Shown here piece by piece: positions 34,211 through 43,001 of a DNA stretch of 64,000 bases (position 1 is its first letter; each line of letters begins with the position of its first letter). The notes beneath the pieces are model-generated. The model saw only the letters and a list, made by a program, of their open reading frames with translations. It searched no databases and had not been told where the DNA came from. The stretch is taken from NCBI RefSeq assembly GCF_001703635.1, contig NZ_LQZT01000023.1, positions 170,280 through 234,279 of the forward strand, in the 5' to 3' direction. This DNA is from Parahoeflea olei (lineage in GTDB: Bacteria; Pseudomonadota; Alphaproteobacteria; Rhizobiales; Rhizobiaceae). Both the position numbers and the translations under genes were made by a program.

Positions 34211-35539
34211 ATGAGCTTTATCCACTCGGATCCGCGAAAAGATAAACTGGACCTGGCCAAGTATGCTCCCAGTCAGGACAATCCGGAAACCTATTACGGG
34301 TTGCCCCAGAACGTGGCTTTCTGCTCGCGTTGCGTGATCTCGAACCAGCGTCCGAACTCGACTGTCGAGCACAAGCACACCAAGGACAGCAAGAAGCAGA
34401 CCATCAATTTCGATTCCGAAGGCGTTTGCGACGCCTGCCGCATGGCCGAGCGCAAGCACGGCGATATCGATTGGGAAGAGCGCCGCCGCGAATTGCAGGC
34501 CCTGTGCGACAAATACCGCTCGCGCAATGGTCACTACGACTGCCTCGTGCCGGGCTCCGGCGGCAAGGACAGCTTCTACCAGTCGTGGATGCTGAAATAC
34601 GAATTCGGCATGAATCCGCTGACGGTGACTTGGGCGCCGCATGTCTACACCGAATGGGGCTGGCGCAACTTCCAGCGCTGGATTCACTCCGGCTTCGACA
34701 ACTATCTCTTGACCCCGAATGGCCGCGTCAAGCGCCTGATCACCCGCCTGGCGGTCGAAAACCTGTTCCATCCCTTCCAGCCGTTCATCTTCGGCCAGAA
34801 ATCCTATGCGCCGAAAATGGCGGCGCGCATGGACATTCCGCTGATCTTCTACGGCGAGAACGAAGCCGAATACGGCAACCCGATTGCCGACAACACCTCC
34901 GCAAAGCGGGATTTCTCCTATTTCTCGAATTCGGCCGACAGCGAGATCTTCCTGGGCGGAACCTCGATCCAGTCGCTGCTCGAGGATTACAAGGTGCGTC
35001 CGGTCGATCTCGACGTCTATCGCCCCTCCAATCCGGAAGAACTCATCCGCAAGGGCATCGAGGTGCACTACCTCGGCTACTATCTGAAGTGGCACCCGCA
35101 GGCGGCCTATTATTTCGCCGTCGAGCACGGCGGTTTCGAGGCCTCTCCCGAGCGCACGCCGGGGACCTATTCGAAATACAATTCGATCGACGACCGCATC
35201 GACGACCTGCACTACTACACCACCTTCATCAAGTTCGGCATCGGTCGCACCACCTATGATGCGGCCCAGGAAATCCGCTCCGAAGACATCGAGCGCGAAG
35301 AGGGCGTCGCCCTGGTGCGCCGCTACGACGGCGAGTTCCCGGAACGGTTCGCCGACGAGCTGATGGAATATCTCAGCCTGCCCGAGAAGGAATTCCCGGA
35401 CGCGTCCAGGCAGTTCGAGGCGCCGGTCATGGACCGCGACTATTTCGATGCGCTGGCCAACCGCTTCCGCTCGCCGCATCTGTGGACCTACGAGAATGGC
35501 GAGTGGAAACTCCGCCGTCGGGTCTTTGACGAGAACTGA
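34211..35539 (+). CDS. N-acetyl sugar amidotransferase, PseA-like
   Basis: A 442-residue ATP-pyrophosphatase-type amidotransferase. Two Cys pairs (Cys38/41 and Cys73/76) flank FDSEGVCDAC, a predicted zinc site. The PP-loop is PGSGGKDS (114-121). HVYTEWGWRNFQRWIHSGFDN and YGENEAEYGNP are conserved in PseA-type enzymes, which turn an N-acetyl group into an acetamidino group. The enzyme needs ammonia, and HisF- and HisH-like genes follow directly, giving a full set. Following neuB, the likely substrate is the nonulosonic acid or its CMP form. The protein is longer than the other set's enzyme (368 residues). Confidence 0.87.
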   Translation: MSFIHSDPRKDKLDLAKYAPSQDNPETYYGLPQNVAFCSRCVISNQRPNSTVEHKHTKDSKKQTINFDSEGVCDACRMAERKHGDIDWEERRRELQALCDKYRSRNGHYDCLVPGSGGKDSFYQSWMLKYEFGMNPLTVTWAPHVYTEWGWRNFQRWIHSGFDNYLLTPNGRVKRLITRLAVENLFHPFQPFIFGQKSYAPKMAARMDIPLIFYGENEAEYGNPIADNTSAKRDFSYFSNSADSEIFLGGTSIQSLLEDYKVRPVDLDVYRPSNPEELIRKGIEVHYLGYYLKWHPQAAYYFAVEHGGFEASPERTPGTYSKYNSIDDRIDDLHYYTTFIKFGIGRTTYDAAQEIRSEDIEREEGVALVRRYDGEFPERFADELMEYLSLPEKEFPDASRQFEAPVMDRDYFDALANRFRSPHLWTYENGEWKLRRRVFDEN

Positions 35540-35560
35540 TCGCACCCGCGGGGATCGACC

Positions 35561-36331
35561 ATGAACATCCGCCTCATCGCCCGGCTCGACGTCAAGCTCC
35601 AGCACCTGATCAAGGGTGTGCAGATGGAAGGCTGGCGCAAGATGGGCAATCCGGCCGAGCGCGCCAAGCTGTATTACCAGCAGGGCGCGGACGAGCTGCT
35701 CTACATGGATGTGGTGGCGAGCCTCTACGAGCGCAACAATCTCTCCGACATCGTCCGGGAAGTGGCGCAGGAAGCCTTCGTGCCGATCACCGTCGGCGGC
35801 GGCATCGGCGATCTCAAGTCGGTCAAGCAGCTGCTGGATGTCGGCGCCGACAAGGTGGCGATCAACACCGCTGCGACCAAGCGGCCGGACATCCTGCGCG
35901 AGATCTCCGACACCTACGGCTCGCAGGCGACGGTTCTCTCCATCGAGGCCAAGCGGCTGCCGCAGGGCGGCTGGGAAGCCATGACCGACAACGGTCGCAA
36001 CCACACCGAACGCGACGTCATCGCCTGGGCGGTCGAGGGCGCGCGGCTTGGCGCCGGCGAGATTTTCATCACCTCCATCGACCGCGACGGCACCATGAAG
36101 GGCATGGATCTCGATCTGATCGCCGCCGTGACGCGCGAGGTGGATATCCCGGTGATCGCCTCGGGCGGGGCGGCAGGCAGTGCGCATGTGGCCGAGGCCG
36201 TGGGCGCGGGTGCTACCGCGGTGTCGCTCGCCAAGGCCCTCCACACCGATGCCGTCACCTTCGGCGGCCTGCGCGAAGACCTGGCCCGGGCGGCAATACC
36301 GGTCCGGGCACACAAGCCGGAGATGGTTTAG
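35561..36331 (+). CDS. HisF-like ammonia-channelling subunit, set 1
   Basis: A 256-residue TIM-barrel protein related to imidazole glycerol phosphate synthase cyclase subunit. It keeps Asp10 in LIARLDVK, but the second catalytic Asp of HisF is Glu129 here (LSIEAKR). Phosphate-site segments TVGGGIGDLKS, VAINTAA, IASGGAAGS and ITSIDRDGT are present. Because it lies between a sugar amidotransferase and a HisH-like gene, it most likely forms a tunnel that passes ammonia from the glutaminase to the amidotransferase, as proposed for HisF2 of Pseudomonas LPS loci. It is unlikely to serve histidine synthesis; no other his gene is near. Confidence 0.83.
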   Translation: MNIRLIARLDVKLQHLIKGVQMEGWRKMGNPAERAKLYYQQGADELLYMDVVASLYERNNLSDIVREVAQEAFVPITVGGGIGDLKSVKQLLDVGADKVAINTAATKRPDILREISDTYGSQATVLSIEAKRLPQGGWEAMTDNGRNHTERDVIAWAVEGARLGAGEIFITSIDRDGTMKGMDLDLIAAVTREVDIPVIASGGAAGSAHVAEAVGAGATAVSLAKALHTDAVTFGGLREDLARAAIPVRAHKPEMV

Positions 36332-36333
36332 CC

Positions 36334-36984
36334 ATGAGCACATCCGTCGTCGTGGTCGATTATGGCATCGGCAATGTCTTTTCCGTTTGCAACGCGCTCA
36401 AGCAGGCGGGCTGCGAGCCGAACCTGACCCGGGCCGCGTCCGACATCCTGTCGGCCGACAAGGTGATCCTGCCCGGTGTCGGCGCCTTCGGACGGGCGAT
36501 CGGCGCGCTGCGCGATCTCGGCCTCGATGAAACGCTGCGGCGTTTCGTCGATACCGGGCGTCCGTTTCTCGGCATCTGCATCGGCATGCAGCTGCTGATG
36601 GACCGCTCGACCGAATTCGGCGAGCATACCGGGCTCGGCTTCATTCCCGGGATCGTCGACCGGATCCCCGGCACGGCCAAGGACGGCGCGCCGCTGCGGG
36701 TTCCGCATATCAGCTGGGGCGAGGTGAGCCCGGCCGCAGAGGTCTCGCCGGAAGCCTGGAACGCCACGCCGCTGGCCAATGGCGCCGACCCCGATTGCTT
36801 CTACTTCGTGCATTCCTATCACTGCACCCCGTCCGATCCCGCCCATCGCCTTGCGGTGGTCGACTATGGGGGCAACCCCATCACCGCGGCCGTCAGGCGC
36901 GACAACCTGATGGGCGTGCAGTTCCACCCGGAACGAAGCGGCCCGGCGGGCCTGGGCTTTCTCGAGCGTTTCATCAATCTCTGA
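36334..36984 (+). CDS. HisH-like glutamine amidotransferase subunit, set 1
   Basis: A 216-residue class I glutaminase. The catalytic triad is intact: Cys82 in GICIGMQLL, His198 and Glu200 in VQFHPERSG. The start VVVDYGIGNVFSVCNAL matches HisH. The conserved PHMGWN is PHISWGEV, a change also suited to a non-histidine role. It would release ammonia from glutamine for the PseA-like enzyme upstream. It begins two bases after the HisF-like stop, completing the order amidotransferase-HisF-HisH. Confidence 0.86.
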   Translation: MSTSVVVVDYGIGNVFSVCNALKQAGCEPNLTRAASDILSADKVILPGVGAFGRAIGALRDLGLDETLRRFVDTGRPFLGICIGMQLLMDRSTEFGEHTGLGFIPGIVDRIPGTAKDGAPLRVPHISWGEVSPAAEVSPEAWNATPLANGADPDCFYFVHSYHCTPSDPAHRLAVVDYGGNPITAAVRRDNLMGVQFHPERSGPAGLGFLERFINL

Positions 36985-37079
36985 GAGCTTGCACGCGACG
37001 GGCGCCGGTGGCGCCGTTTCGGTCACGGCGGAATGTGATAAGCTCGGGACGTCACGCAAAACAGGCTGGATGGCGGACA

Positions 37080-38135
37080 ATGCTCAATTTTGCCCTCGTC
37101 GGATGCGGCCGGATCGCAAAGCGGCATTCCGAACTTCTCGGCCACGGCCAGATCGAGGGCGCGCGCCTGGTCGCCGTCTGCGACATCGTCGAGGCCAAGG
37201 CGGCGGCGATCGGCCGGCAATTCGGTGTGCCCGCCTTCACCGATATGCACGAGATGATGACGGCCTGCGACGTCGATGTCGTGGTGGTGCTCACCGAGAG
37301 CGGCAATCACGCCAGACACGTGATCGCGCTTGCGGCCCATGGCAAGCCGATCGTCGTCGAAAAGCCGATGGCGCTCACGCTCGACGACGCCGATGCCATG
37401 ATCGCGGCCTGCGCGGCGTCGGGCGCGCCGCTGTTCGTGGTCAAGCAGAACCGTTTCAACGTGCCTGTCGTCAAGCTGCGTGAAGCTCTTGAGCAAGGCC
37501 GGTTCGGCAAGCTGATCATGGGCACCGTCAGGGTGCGCTGGTGCCGCGACCAGTCCTATTACGACCAGGATCCCTGGCGTGGCACCTGGGCGATGGATGG
37601 CGGCGTTCTGACCAATCAGGCCAGCCACCACGTCGATCTTCTCGAATGGATGATGGGGGAGGTCGAGAGCGTGTTCGCCAAGAGCGCCACCGCACTGGTC
37701 GACATCGAGGCCGAGGATACGGCCGTCGTCCTGCTCAAGTTCAGGAACGGCGCGCTCGGCCTGATCGAGGCAACCACGGCCGCGCGGCCGAAGGATCTCG
37801 AGGGTTCGATCTCCCTGCTCGGCGCCACGGGGTCCGTCGAGGTCGGCGGCTTCGCCGTCAACCGGCTCAGGACCTGGAACTTCGCGGACGGCCGTCAGGA
37901 GGAAGAGGGCTTCATGGAGAAATACTCGGTGAACCCGCCCAATGTCTACGGTTTCGGCCACCAGATGTATTACGAGCATGTGGTCGATTGCCTTGCCAAT
38001 GGCGCCGCCCAGAGCGTTGACGGACAGGAGGGGCGAAAGAGCATAGAGCTCATCAATGCGATCTACGAATCGGTCGAGACCGGCAAGGAAGTGCTCCTGC
38101 CGGTGCGGCCGGTCCATTCCAGGCTCGGGCGCTAG
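37080..38135 (+). CDS. Gfo/Idh/MocA oxidoreductase, WbpB/WlbA-like
   Basis: A 351-residue NAD-dependent oxidoreductase. It starts FALVGCGRIAKRHSELL; VVEKPMALTLDDADAMI is the family signature; and VKQNRFNVPVVKLREALEQGRFG, with DPWRGTWAMDGGVLTNQASHHVDLLEWMMG, closely recall WbpB/WlbA, which oxidise C-3 of UDP-GlcNAcA. An acyltransferase and an aminotransferase follow at once, the WbpB-D-E order that gives a 3-acetamido sugar. No UDP-GlcNAc dehydrogenase of WbpA type is seen, so the actual substrate may be UDP-GlcNAc (as for GnnA) or come from a gene elsewhere. The start is set at the ATG where homology begins. Confidence 0.85.
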   Translation: MLNFALVGCGRIAKRHSELLGHGQIEGARLVAVCDIVEAKAAAIGRQFGVPAFTDMHEMMTACDVDVVVVLTESGNHARHVIALAAHGKPIVVEKPMALTLDDADAMIAACAASGAPLFVVKQNRFNVPVVKLREALEQGRFGKLIMGTVRVRWCRDQSYYDQDPWRGTWAMDGGVLTNQASHHVDLLEWMMGEVESVFAKSATALVDIEAEDTAVVLLKFRNGALGLIEATTAARPKDLEGSISLLGATGSVEVGGFAVNRLRTWNFADGRQEEEGFMEKYSVNPPNVYGFGHQMYYEHVVDCLANGAAQSVDGQEGRKSIELINAIYESVETGKEVLLPVRPVHSRLGR

Positions 38136-38139
38136 CACA

Positions 38140-38610
38140 ATGGCCGAGCCGCAGATCCGCAGCAGTGGCATTGCCGCCGACGTGCGCTTCGGTGAGGGCG
38201 TGACCGTCATCGAGCCGGTCAATCTCTACGGCTGCAGCATCGGCGAGGGGGCCTTCATCGGTCCGTTCGTCGAAATCCAGCGCGGTGTCACGATCGGCGC
38301 GCGCACCCGGGTCCAGTCCCACAGCTTCATCTGCGAATGCGTGGAAATCGGCGCCGACTGCGTGATTGCCCATGGCGTGATGTTCATCAACGACCTGTTC
38401 GGGGATGGCGGGCCGGCGCGCGGCGACACCTCGAAATGGCGCAGCACCGTGATCGGCAGCCATGTCTCCATCGGCAGCAACGCCACCATCCTCCCTGTTC
38501 ACATCTGCGACGGGGTGGTGATCGGGGCGGGGAGCGTGGTGACGCGCGACATTGCCGAGCCGGGGATCTATGCCGGAAATCCCTGCCGCAAACTCAGGAA
38601 CCTGCCATGA
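38140..38610 (+). CDS. hexapeptide-repeat N-acyltransferase, WbpD/WlbB-like
   Basis: A 156-residue left-handed beta-helix protein with isoleucine-patch hexapeptides over most of its length (IGEGAFIGPFVEIQRGVTIGARTRV and so on). SHSFICECVEIGADCVIAHGVMFINDLF and GDTSKWRSTVIGSHVSIGSNATIL match WbpD/WlbB, which acetylate the 3-amino group. The short size, about 155 to 190 residues, fits that group. The gene begins four bases after the oxidoreductase stop, and its stop overlaps the aminotransferase ATG, so the three enzymes are made together. Confidence 0.85.
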   Translation: MAEPQIRSSGIAADVRFGEGVTVIEPVNLYGCSIGEGAFIGPFVEIQRGVTIGARTRVQSHSFICECVEIGADCVIAHGVMFINDLFGDGGPARGDTSKWRSTVIGSHVSIGSNATILPVHICDGVVIGAGSVVTRDIAEPGIYAGNPCRKLRNLP

Positions 38611-39704
38611 TCAAGTTCCTCGACCTCAAGGCGCAGTACCGCTCGATCCAGCCGGAGATCGACGCGGCGATTGCCGCCGTGATCGCCGATGCGGCCTTTG
38701 TCGGCGGTCCCTATGCGCGGAAGTTCGAGGAGGAATTCGCCGCCTGGCTCGGCGCGGAGTGCTGCGTCGGGGTGGGCAACGGAACGGACGCGATCGAGAT
38801 CGCGCTTGAAGCGCTCGGGCTGCCGCGGGGCTCGGAGGTGATCGTGCCCGGCAACAGCTTCATCGCAAGCTCGGAAGCGGTCACGCGCGCGGGCCTCAGC
38901 GTCGTGTTCGCCGATGTGGACCCGGGCCACTACACGCTGACGGCGCAGACGGTGCGGGCGAAGCTGACGCCGCGAACCTCGGCCGTCATGGCGGTGCATC
39001 TCTACGGCCACCCCTGCGACATGAGCGAGCTCAGGGCGCTGGCCGACGAGACCGGCCTGAAGATCATCGAGGATTGCGCCCAGGCCCATGGCGCCACGAG
39101 CCATGGCCGGACGGTGGGCACGCTCGGCGACATCGCCACCTTCAGCTTCTACCCGGGCAAGAATCTCGGGGCCTATGGCGATGCGGGCGCGATCGTTACC
39201 AATGATGCCGCGCTTGCGGACAAGGCCCGCAAGATTGCCAATCACGGCCGGATCGCCAAATACGACCATGAGTTCGAAGGACGGAACTCGCGCCTGGACG
39301 GGATCCAGGCGGCGGTGCTGTCGGCCAAGCTGCCGCATCTCGACGGCTGGACCCGGCATCGCATCGCGCTCGCCGAGCGCTACATGGCGGAGCTGTCCGG
39401 CCTCGAACAGATCGTGCTGCCGCGCCGCGCCAACTGGGCCCGGCAGGTCTATCACCTGTTCGTCATCCGCACCGGGCGGCGCGACGAACTCAGGCGCTGG
39501 CTCGCCGAGCAGGAGATCGAGACCGGTATCCATTACCCGGTCGCGCTGCCGCAACTGCGCGCCTACGACTATCTCGACCAGGGCGGCGAAGACCTGTTCG
39601 TGAACCAGGCCGCCGGCACCCTGCTCAGCCTGCCGATCGGCGAGCACATGAGCGAGGCCGACGTGGCGCAGGTCAGCGAGGCCCTGAAATCCTTCTTCGG
39701 CTGA
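38607..39704 (+). CDS. DegT-family PLP aminotransferase, WbpE/WlbC-like
   Basis: A 365-residue sugar aminotransferase. MIKFLDLKAQYRSIQPEIDAAI is the usual WbpE-type start. VGVGNGTDAIEIAL is the cofactor region, IIEDCAQAHGA holds the Asp that binds PLP nitrogen, and FSFYPGKNLGAYGDAG has the Schiff-base Lys185. With the upstream oxidoreductase and acyltransferase it would install an amino group at C-3 of a UDP-hexosamine derivative. The ATG overlaps the previous stop by four bases. A 4-aminotransferase role is less likely given its neighbours. Confidence 0.88.
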   Translation: MIKFLDLKAQYRSIQPEIDAAIAAVIADAAFVGGPYARKFEEEFAAWLGAECCVGVGNGTDAIEIALEALGLPRGSEVIVPGNSFIASSEAVTRAGLSVVFADVDPGHYTLTAQTVRAKLTPRTSAVMAVHLYGHPCDMSELRALADETGLKIIEDCAQAHGATSHGRTVGTLGDIATFSFYPGKNLGAYGDAGAIVTNDAALADKARKIANHGRIAKYDHEFEGRNSRLDGIQAAVLSAKLPHLDGWTRHRIALAERYMAELSGLEQIVLPRRANWARQVYHLFVIRTGRRDELRRWLAEQEIETGIHYPVALPQLRAYDYLDQGGEDLFVNQAAGTLLSLPIGEHMSEADVAQVSEALKSFFG

Positions 39705-39931
39705 CATGCCGCCGGCAGGGGGCCTTTCCCGGTGCGCCGTCGCCATTTGCAGTGGACACATCCCGGCGGGTTTGTCATGTGTTGCCTTGCAAACAAGTGG
39801 CCTCCTGGGAGCGGCGCGGGCCTTGGTGACAGGCCGGATTGTCCGCTTCCTCGCGCGTCAGTGCCTTCCCGGCGTCCCGGCCCGTTGCCCCTGGAAAGGC
39901 TGCGTTCCGGCTTTGCGGTCCCGAGGCGTAC

Positions 39932-41392
39932 ATGAATGACGTGAACGGAAAGATGACGGATGCGGAGGTCGCGGGCTTCGTGCGCGAGTTCGAACGGCGC
40001 ACCGGCGTGTTCGTGCAGCGGGTCCGCGGGACCGCGGTCTGGCAGCTCATCCGCTTCGAGGTGGCGGTCAGGATCCAGGGGCTGAGCCTCGAACGCGCCC
40101 CGGTCGGTCGGGGCCGGGTGCTCGGCAGTCTGGTGCGGGGCTTCGTCCGCTTTTTCGGGCTCAAGCGCGCGCCCTATCTCTGCAAGACCTTCGATTCCGC
40201 CTATCGCCGCGAGACCCCGGACGGGGTCGACGACATCTATTTCGACGATCTCAAGCCGGTGATGCCCGGCATGGTCAAGATGTCGTCCTGCGATGCGGTC
40301 GGCTATGAGCAGAGGATGGCCCGGGCGTCCACGCCGCCGGTGTTCGACGATACCGCGGTGATCGCCCTCAGCGCCATTCTGGGACGGGTTTTGCCGGTGG
40401 CGGTGCGCAGCCCTGCCTTCGACGCGATCTCCCGGGCGATCGGCGGCGAACTGGGCTTCGGGGACTATACCCCGGCCCGGATCCGCCGTGTCTACAACGT
40501 GTTCTGGTGGCGCGTTCTGCTCTACCGTCTGGTGCTGTGGCGGGTGCGCCCGAAGGCCGTGCTCTGTCCCGACAATGGCCAGTTCGGGCTGATGCGCGCG
40601 GCCGCGCAAGCGGGCATTCCCTACATCGAGATGCAGCATGGCGTCTTCACCCATGCCCACCCCAACGCGCTGCCGCCGGACCTCTCCGCGGCGGAGGCGA
40701 CGGGACTGCTGGTTCCCACCGTGTTCGCGGTCTACGGCGCGTTTTCCGCCGATGTGCTGCAGGCCTCGTGGCTGCACCTGAACGACCGGGTGCGGCCCGT
40801 GGGGGCGCCGTTTCTCGAAAGGGCGCGGGCTGAGCGCGCGGCGCACTTCCGCCCCGGCGGCGTTCCGCGCCTGACGCTCAGCACCCAGGGCATCGCTCGC
40901 CAGGCGCTGGGCGACTTCATCGCCAGTTTCCTGCAGCTCTGCGAGGCGACCTTCGAACTCGTGATCAAGCTGCATCCGGCCTATGATGGCGACCAGGATT
41001 TCTATGCGCAGCGCTTCGGCAAGGATCCGCGGGTCGTGATCGAGCCGGGGACGTCGGCCATCGGCACCGATACGCTGATCGCCCGGTCCGACCTGCACAT
41101 CAGCATTTCCTCCGCCTGCCACTACGATGCGTTGGGAATCGGCACGCCCACAGGCATTCTCGCGCTCGAAACGCATGAGGCGATGGCGGACCTGCTCGGG
41201 GTGCCGGGGGCCTGCCTGATCGCGACACCGGCGGATCTTGCGGGCCTCGTTCGCAACCGCGCCTTTGGTGTTGTGCCCGAGCAAACCAGCCGGTACTTCT
41301 TCGAGCGTGATTTTCCCGGCCGGGTCGAAGCCCTCCTCGAAAGCCTGGGGGCGGCGCCGGACGCGCCGGACAAGGACACGGTTGCGGCATGA
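39932..41392 (+). CDS. capsule-type glycosyltransferase-like protein
   Basis: A 486-residue protein. The N-terminal 170 residues are basic and amphipathic. The middle PKAVLCPDNGQFGLMRAAAQAGIPYIEMQHGVFTHAHP has the E-x-Q-H-G motif of polysaccharide pyruvyl/capsule-export-type GT-B enzymes, followed by TVFAVYGAFSADVL and VIKLHPAYDGDQDFY. The end, SDLHISISSACHYDALGIGTPTGILALE, resembles nucleotide-sugar binding loops. The ATG at 39932 has gagg upstream; 39953 is a possible later start. The stop overlaps the HisH-like gene by four bases, linking this transferase to the second amidotransferase set. Confidence 0.65.
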   Translation: MNDVNGKMTDAEVAGFVREFERRTGVFVQRVRGTAVWQLIRFEVAVRIQGLSLERAPVGRGRVLGSLVRGFVRFFGLKRAPYLCKTFDSAYRRETPDGVDDIYFDDLKPVMPGMVKMSSCDAVGYEQRMARASTPPVFDDTAVIALSAILGRVLPVAVRSPAFDAISRAIGGELGFGDYTPARIRRVYNVFWWRVLLYRLVLWRVRPKAVLCPDNGQFGLMRAAAQAGIPYIEMQHGVFTHAHPNALPPDLSAAEATGLLVPTVFAVYGAFSADVLQASWLHLNDRVRPVGAPFLERARAERAAHFRPGGVPRLTLSTQGIARQALGDFIASFLQLCEATFELVIKLHPAYDGDQDFYAQRFGKDPRVVIEPGTSAIGTDTLIARSDLHISISSACHYDALGIGTPTGILALETHEAMADLLGVPGACLIATPADLAGLVRNRAFGVVPEQTSRYFFERDFPGRVEALLESLGAAPDAPDKDTVAA

Positions 41393-42012
41393 GCACCATC
41401 ACCATCATCGACTACGGCACCAGCAATCTCGGATCGATGAAGAACATGCTGAAAAAGCTGGGCGTCGCCTCGCGCCTTGCGACCACGGCCGACGAGGTGA
41501 TGGAGGCCGAGAAGATCATCCTGCCGGGCGTCGGCGCGTTCGACGCCGGCATGCGCACGCTCAAGGCCAGCGGCATGGTCGAGGCGCTCCATGTCAAGGT
41601 GCTCGAACAGCGGGTGCCGATCCTGGGCGTCTGCCTCGGCATGCAGATGATGGGGCTGGCGAGCGAGGAAGGCAGCGAGGCCGGCCTGGGCTGGGTCGAT
41701 GCGCGCTCCGTCCGGTTTCGCAGCCAGGATCATCCCGGCATGCGCGTGCCGCATATGGGCTGGAACGAGGTCCGCGGGCAGAAGCCGTCGCCGCTTCTGA
41801 GCGAGCCGCCGGAGCGGCTGCGCTTCTATTTCGCCAATTCCTACCATGTGGTCTGCGCCGATCCGGCCGACGTCCTGCTCGAAACCGACTATGCGGGGTT
41901 TCACTTCACCTCGGCCTTCGAGAAGGGGCATATCCGCGGCGCGCAATTCCACCCCGAAAAAAGCCACCGCTACGGCATGTGGTTTCTCAACAACTTCGCC
42001 TCGAGGACCTAG
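41389..42012 (+). CDS. HisH-like glutamine amidotransferase subunit, set 2
   Basis: A 207-residue class I glutaminase with an intact triad: Cys82 in GVCLGMQMM, His188 and Glu190 in AQFHPEKSH. ITIIDYGTSNLGSMKNML and PHMGWNEV are the HisH signatures, better conserved than in the set-1 protein. Homologues beside WbpG in LPS loci supply ammonia for amidine formation. It is coupled to the preceding transferase by an ATGA overlap, and the HisF-like gene starts seven bases later. Confidence 0.88.
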   Translation: MSTITIIDYGTSNLGSMKNMLKKLGVASRLATTADEVMEAEKIILPGVGAFDAGMRTLKASGMVEALHVKVLEQRVPILGVCLGMQMMGLASEEGSEAGLGWVDARSVRFRSQDHPGMRVPHMGWNEVRGQKPSPLLSEPPERLRFYFANSYHVVCADPADVLLETDYAGFHFTSAFEKGHIRGAQFHPEKSHRYGMWFLNNFASRT

Positions 42013-42019
42013 AGCCCAG

Positions 42020-42778
42020 ATGCTGACCACGCGGGTGATACCGACATTGCTGCTCAGGCAGGGCGGACTGGTCAAGACCACGAAGTTCTCGAAGCCGGTC
42101 TATGTCGGCGATCCGATCAATGCCATCAAGATATTCAACACCAAGGAAGTCGACGAACTGATCCTTCTCGACATCACCGCATCCCGGGAAGGTCGGCCGC
42201 CGGCCTTCGAGACGATCGGCAACATCACCGCCGAATGCTTCATGCCGCTGGCCTATGGCGGCGGCATCCGGACCGTGGAGGACATCCGCTCCATTCTCAA
42301 GGCGGGGGTCGAGAAGGTCGTGCTCAACCATGCGGCGCTCGCCACGCCGGACCTCGTGCGACGCGCCGCCGAGGAGTTCGGAAGCCAGGCGATCATCGTC
42401 TCCATCGACGTCAAGAAGACCCTTTTCGGCGCTCCCCGGGTCTACTCCGCCAGCGGCGCCCCTGTGGCCGAGAAAGACCCGGTGGCATGGGCCCGGCAGC
42501 TCGAGGCGCTGGGCGCGGGAGAGATCTATCTCACCTCCGTCGACCACGAGGGAACGATGGCCGGCTACGATCTCGCGCTCGTCGAGGCCGTCTCGGCCGC
42601 TGTCAGCCTGCCGGTGATCGCCTCCGGCGGGGCAGGGCGCGTCGAGGACTTCAGGGCTGCCAAGGAGAAGGGCGCCTCCGCGGTCGCCGCCGGGGCGATG
42701 TTCGTCTTCCAGGGTCCGCACAAGGCGGTGCTGATCACCTATCCCCCGCGGGATCGGCTGGAAGCGGTGCTCGGCTGA
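42020..42778 (+). CDS. HisF-like ammonia-channelling subunit, set 2
   Basis: A 252-residue TIM barrel. The first catalytic Asp of true HisF (IPCLDV) is replaced: the protein reads RVIPTLLLRQGGLVKT, with Leu11 in place of Asp. The second Asp130 (VSIDVKK) remains. VYVGDPINAIKIFNTKEVDELILLDI is typical of the HisF2 proteins that go with WbpG in Pseudomonas O-antigen loci. It is therefore expected to be inactive as a cyclase and to work only as the ammonia tunnel with its HisH-like partner. The paralogue at 35561 differs in exactly the opposite catalytic residue. Confidence 0.87.
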   Translation: MLTTRVIPTLLLRQGGLVKTTKFSKPVYVGDPINAIKIFNTKEVDELILLDITASREGRPPAFETIGNITAECFMPLAYGGGIRTVEDIRSILKAGVEKVVLNHAALATPDLVRRAAEEFGSQAIIVSIDVKKTLFGAPRVYSASGAPVAEKDPVAWARQLEALGAGEIYLTSVDHEGTMAGYDLALVEAVSAAVSLPVIASGGAGRVEDFRAAKEKGASAVAAGAMFVFQGPHKAVLITYPPRDRLEAVLG

Positions 42779-43001
42779 GAGGCAGCCCAAAAGCAGTGTC
42801 GTTTCCCCGGGCGGGATCGTCTTTGAAAGACGCGGCCGATACCGGGCGGCAGGACGAAACTTGGTCGCATCGACCGTGTTTTCCTTTTCCCATCTGCCCG
42901 CGGCGCCCGGTGCGCGGGCGAAATACCTTTGCTGATCATGCCACAGAGGCTATGACCTGTCCGAGAGCCGGTGACCCGAACCTTCGCGAGAGCAAAGCCG
43001 C

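Noticed and set aside
35561..42778. hisH and hisF copies as histidine biosynthesis genes
   Set aside because: Each pair is placed with a sugar amidotransferase, both HisF proteins lack one catalytic Asp, and no other his gene is present.
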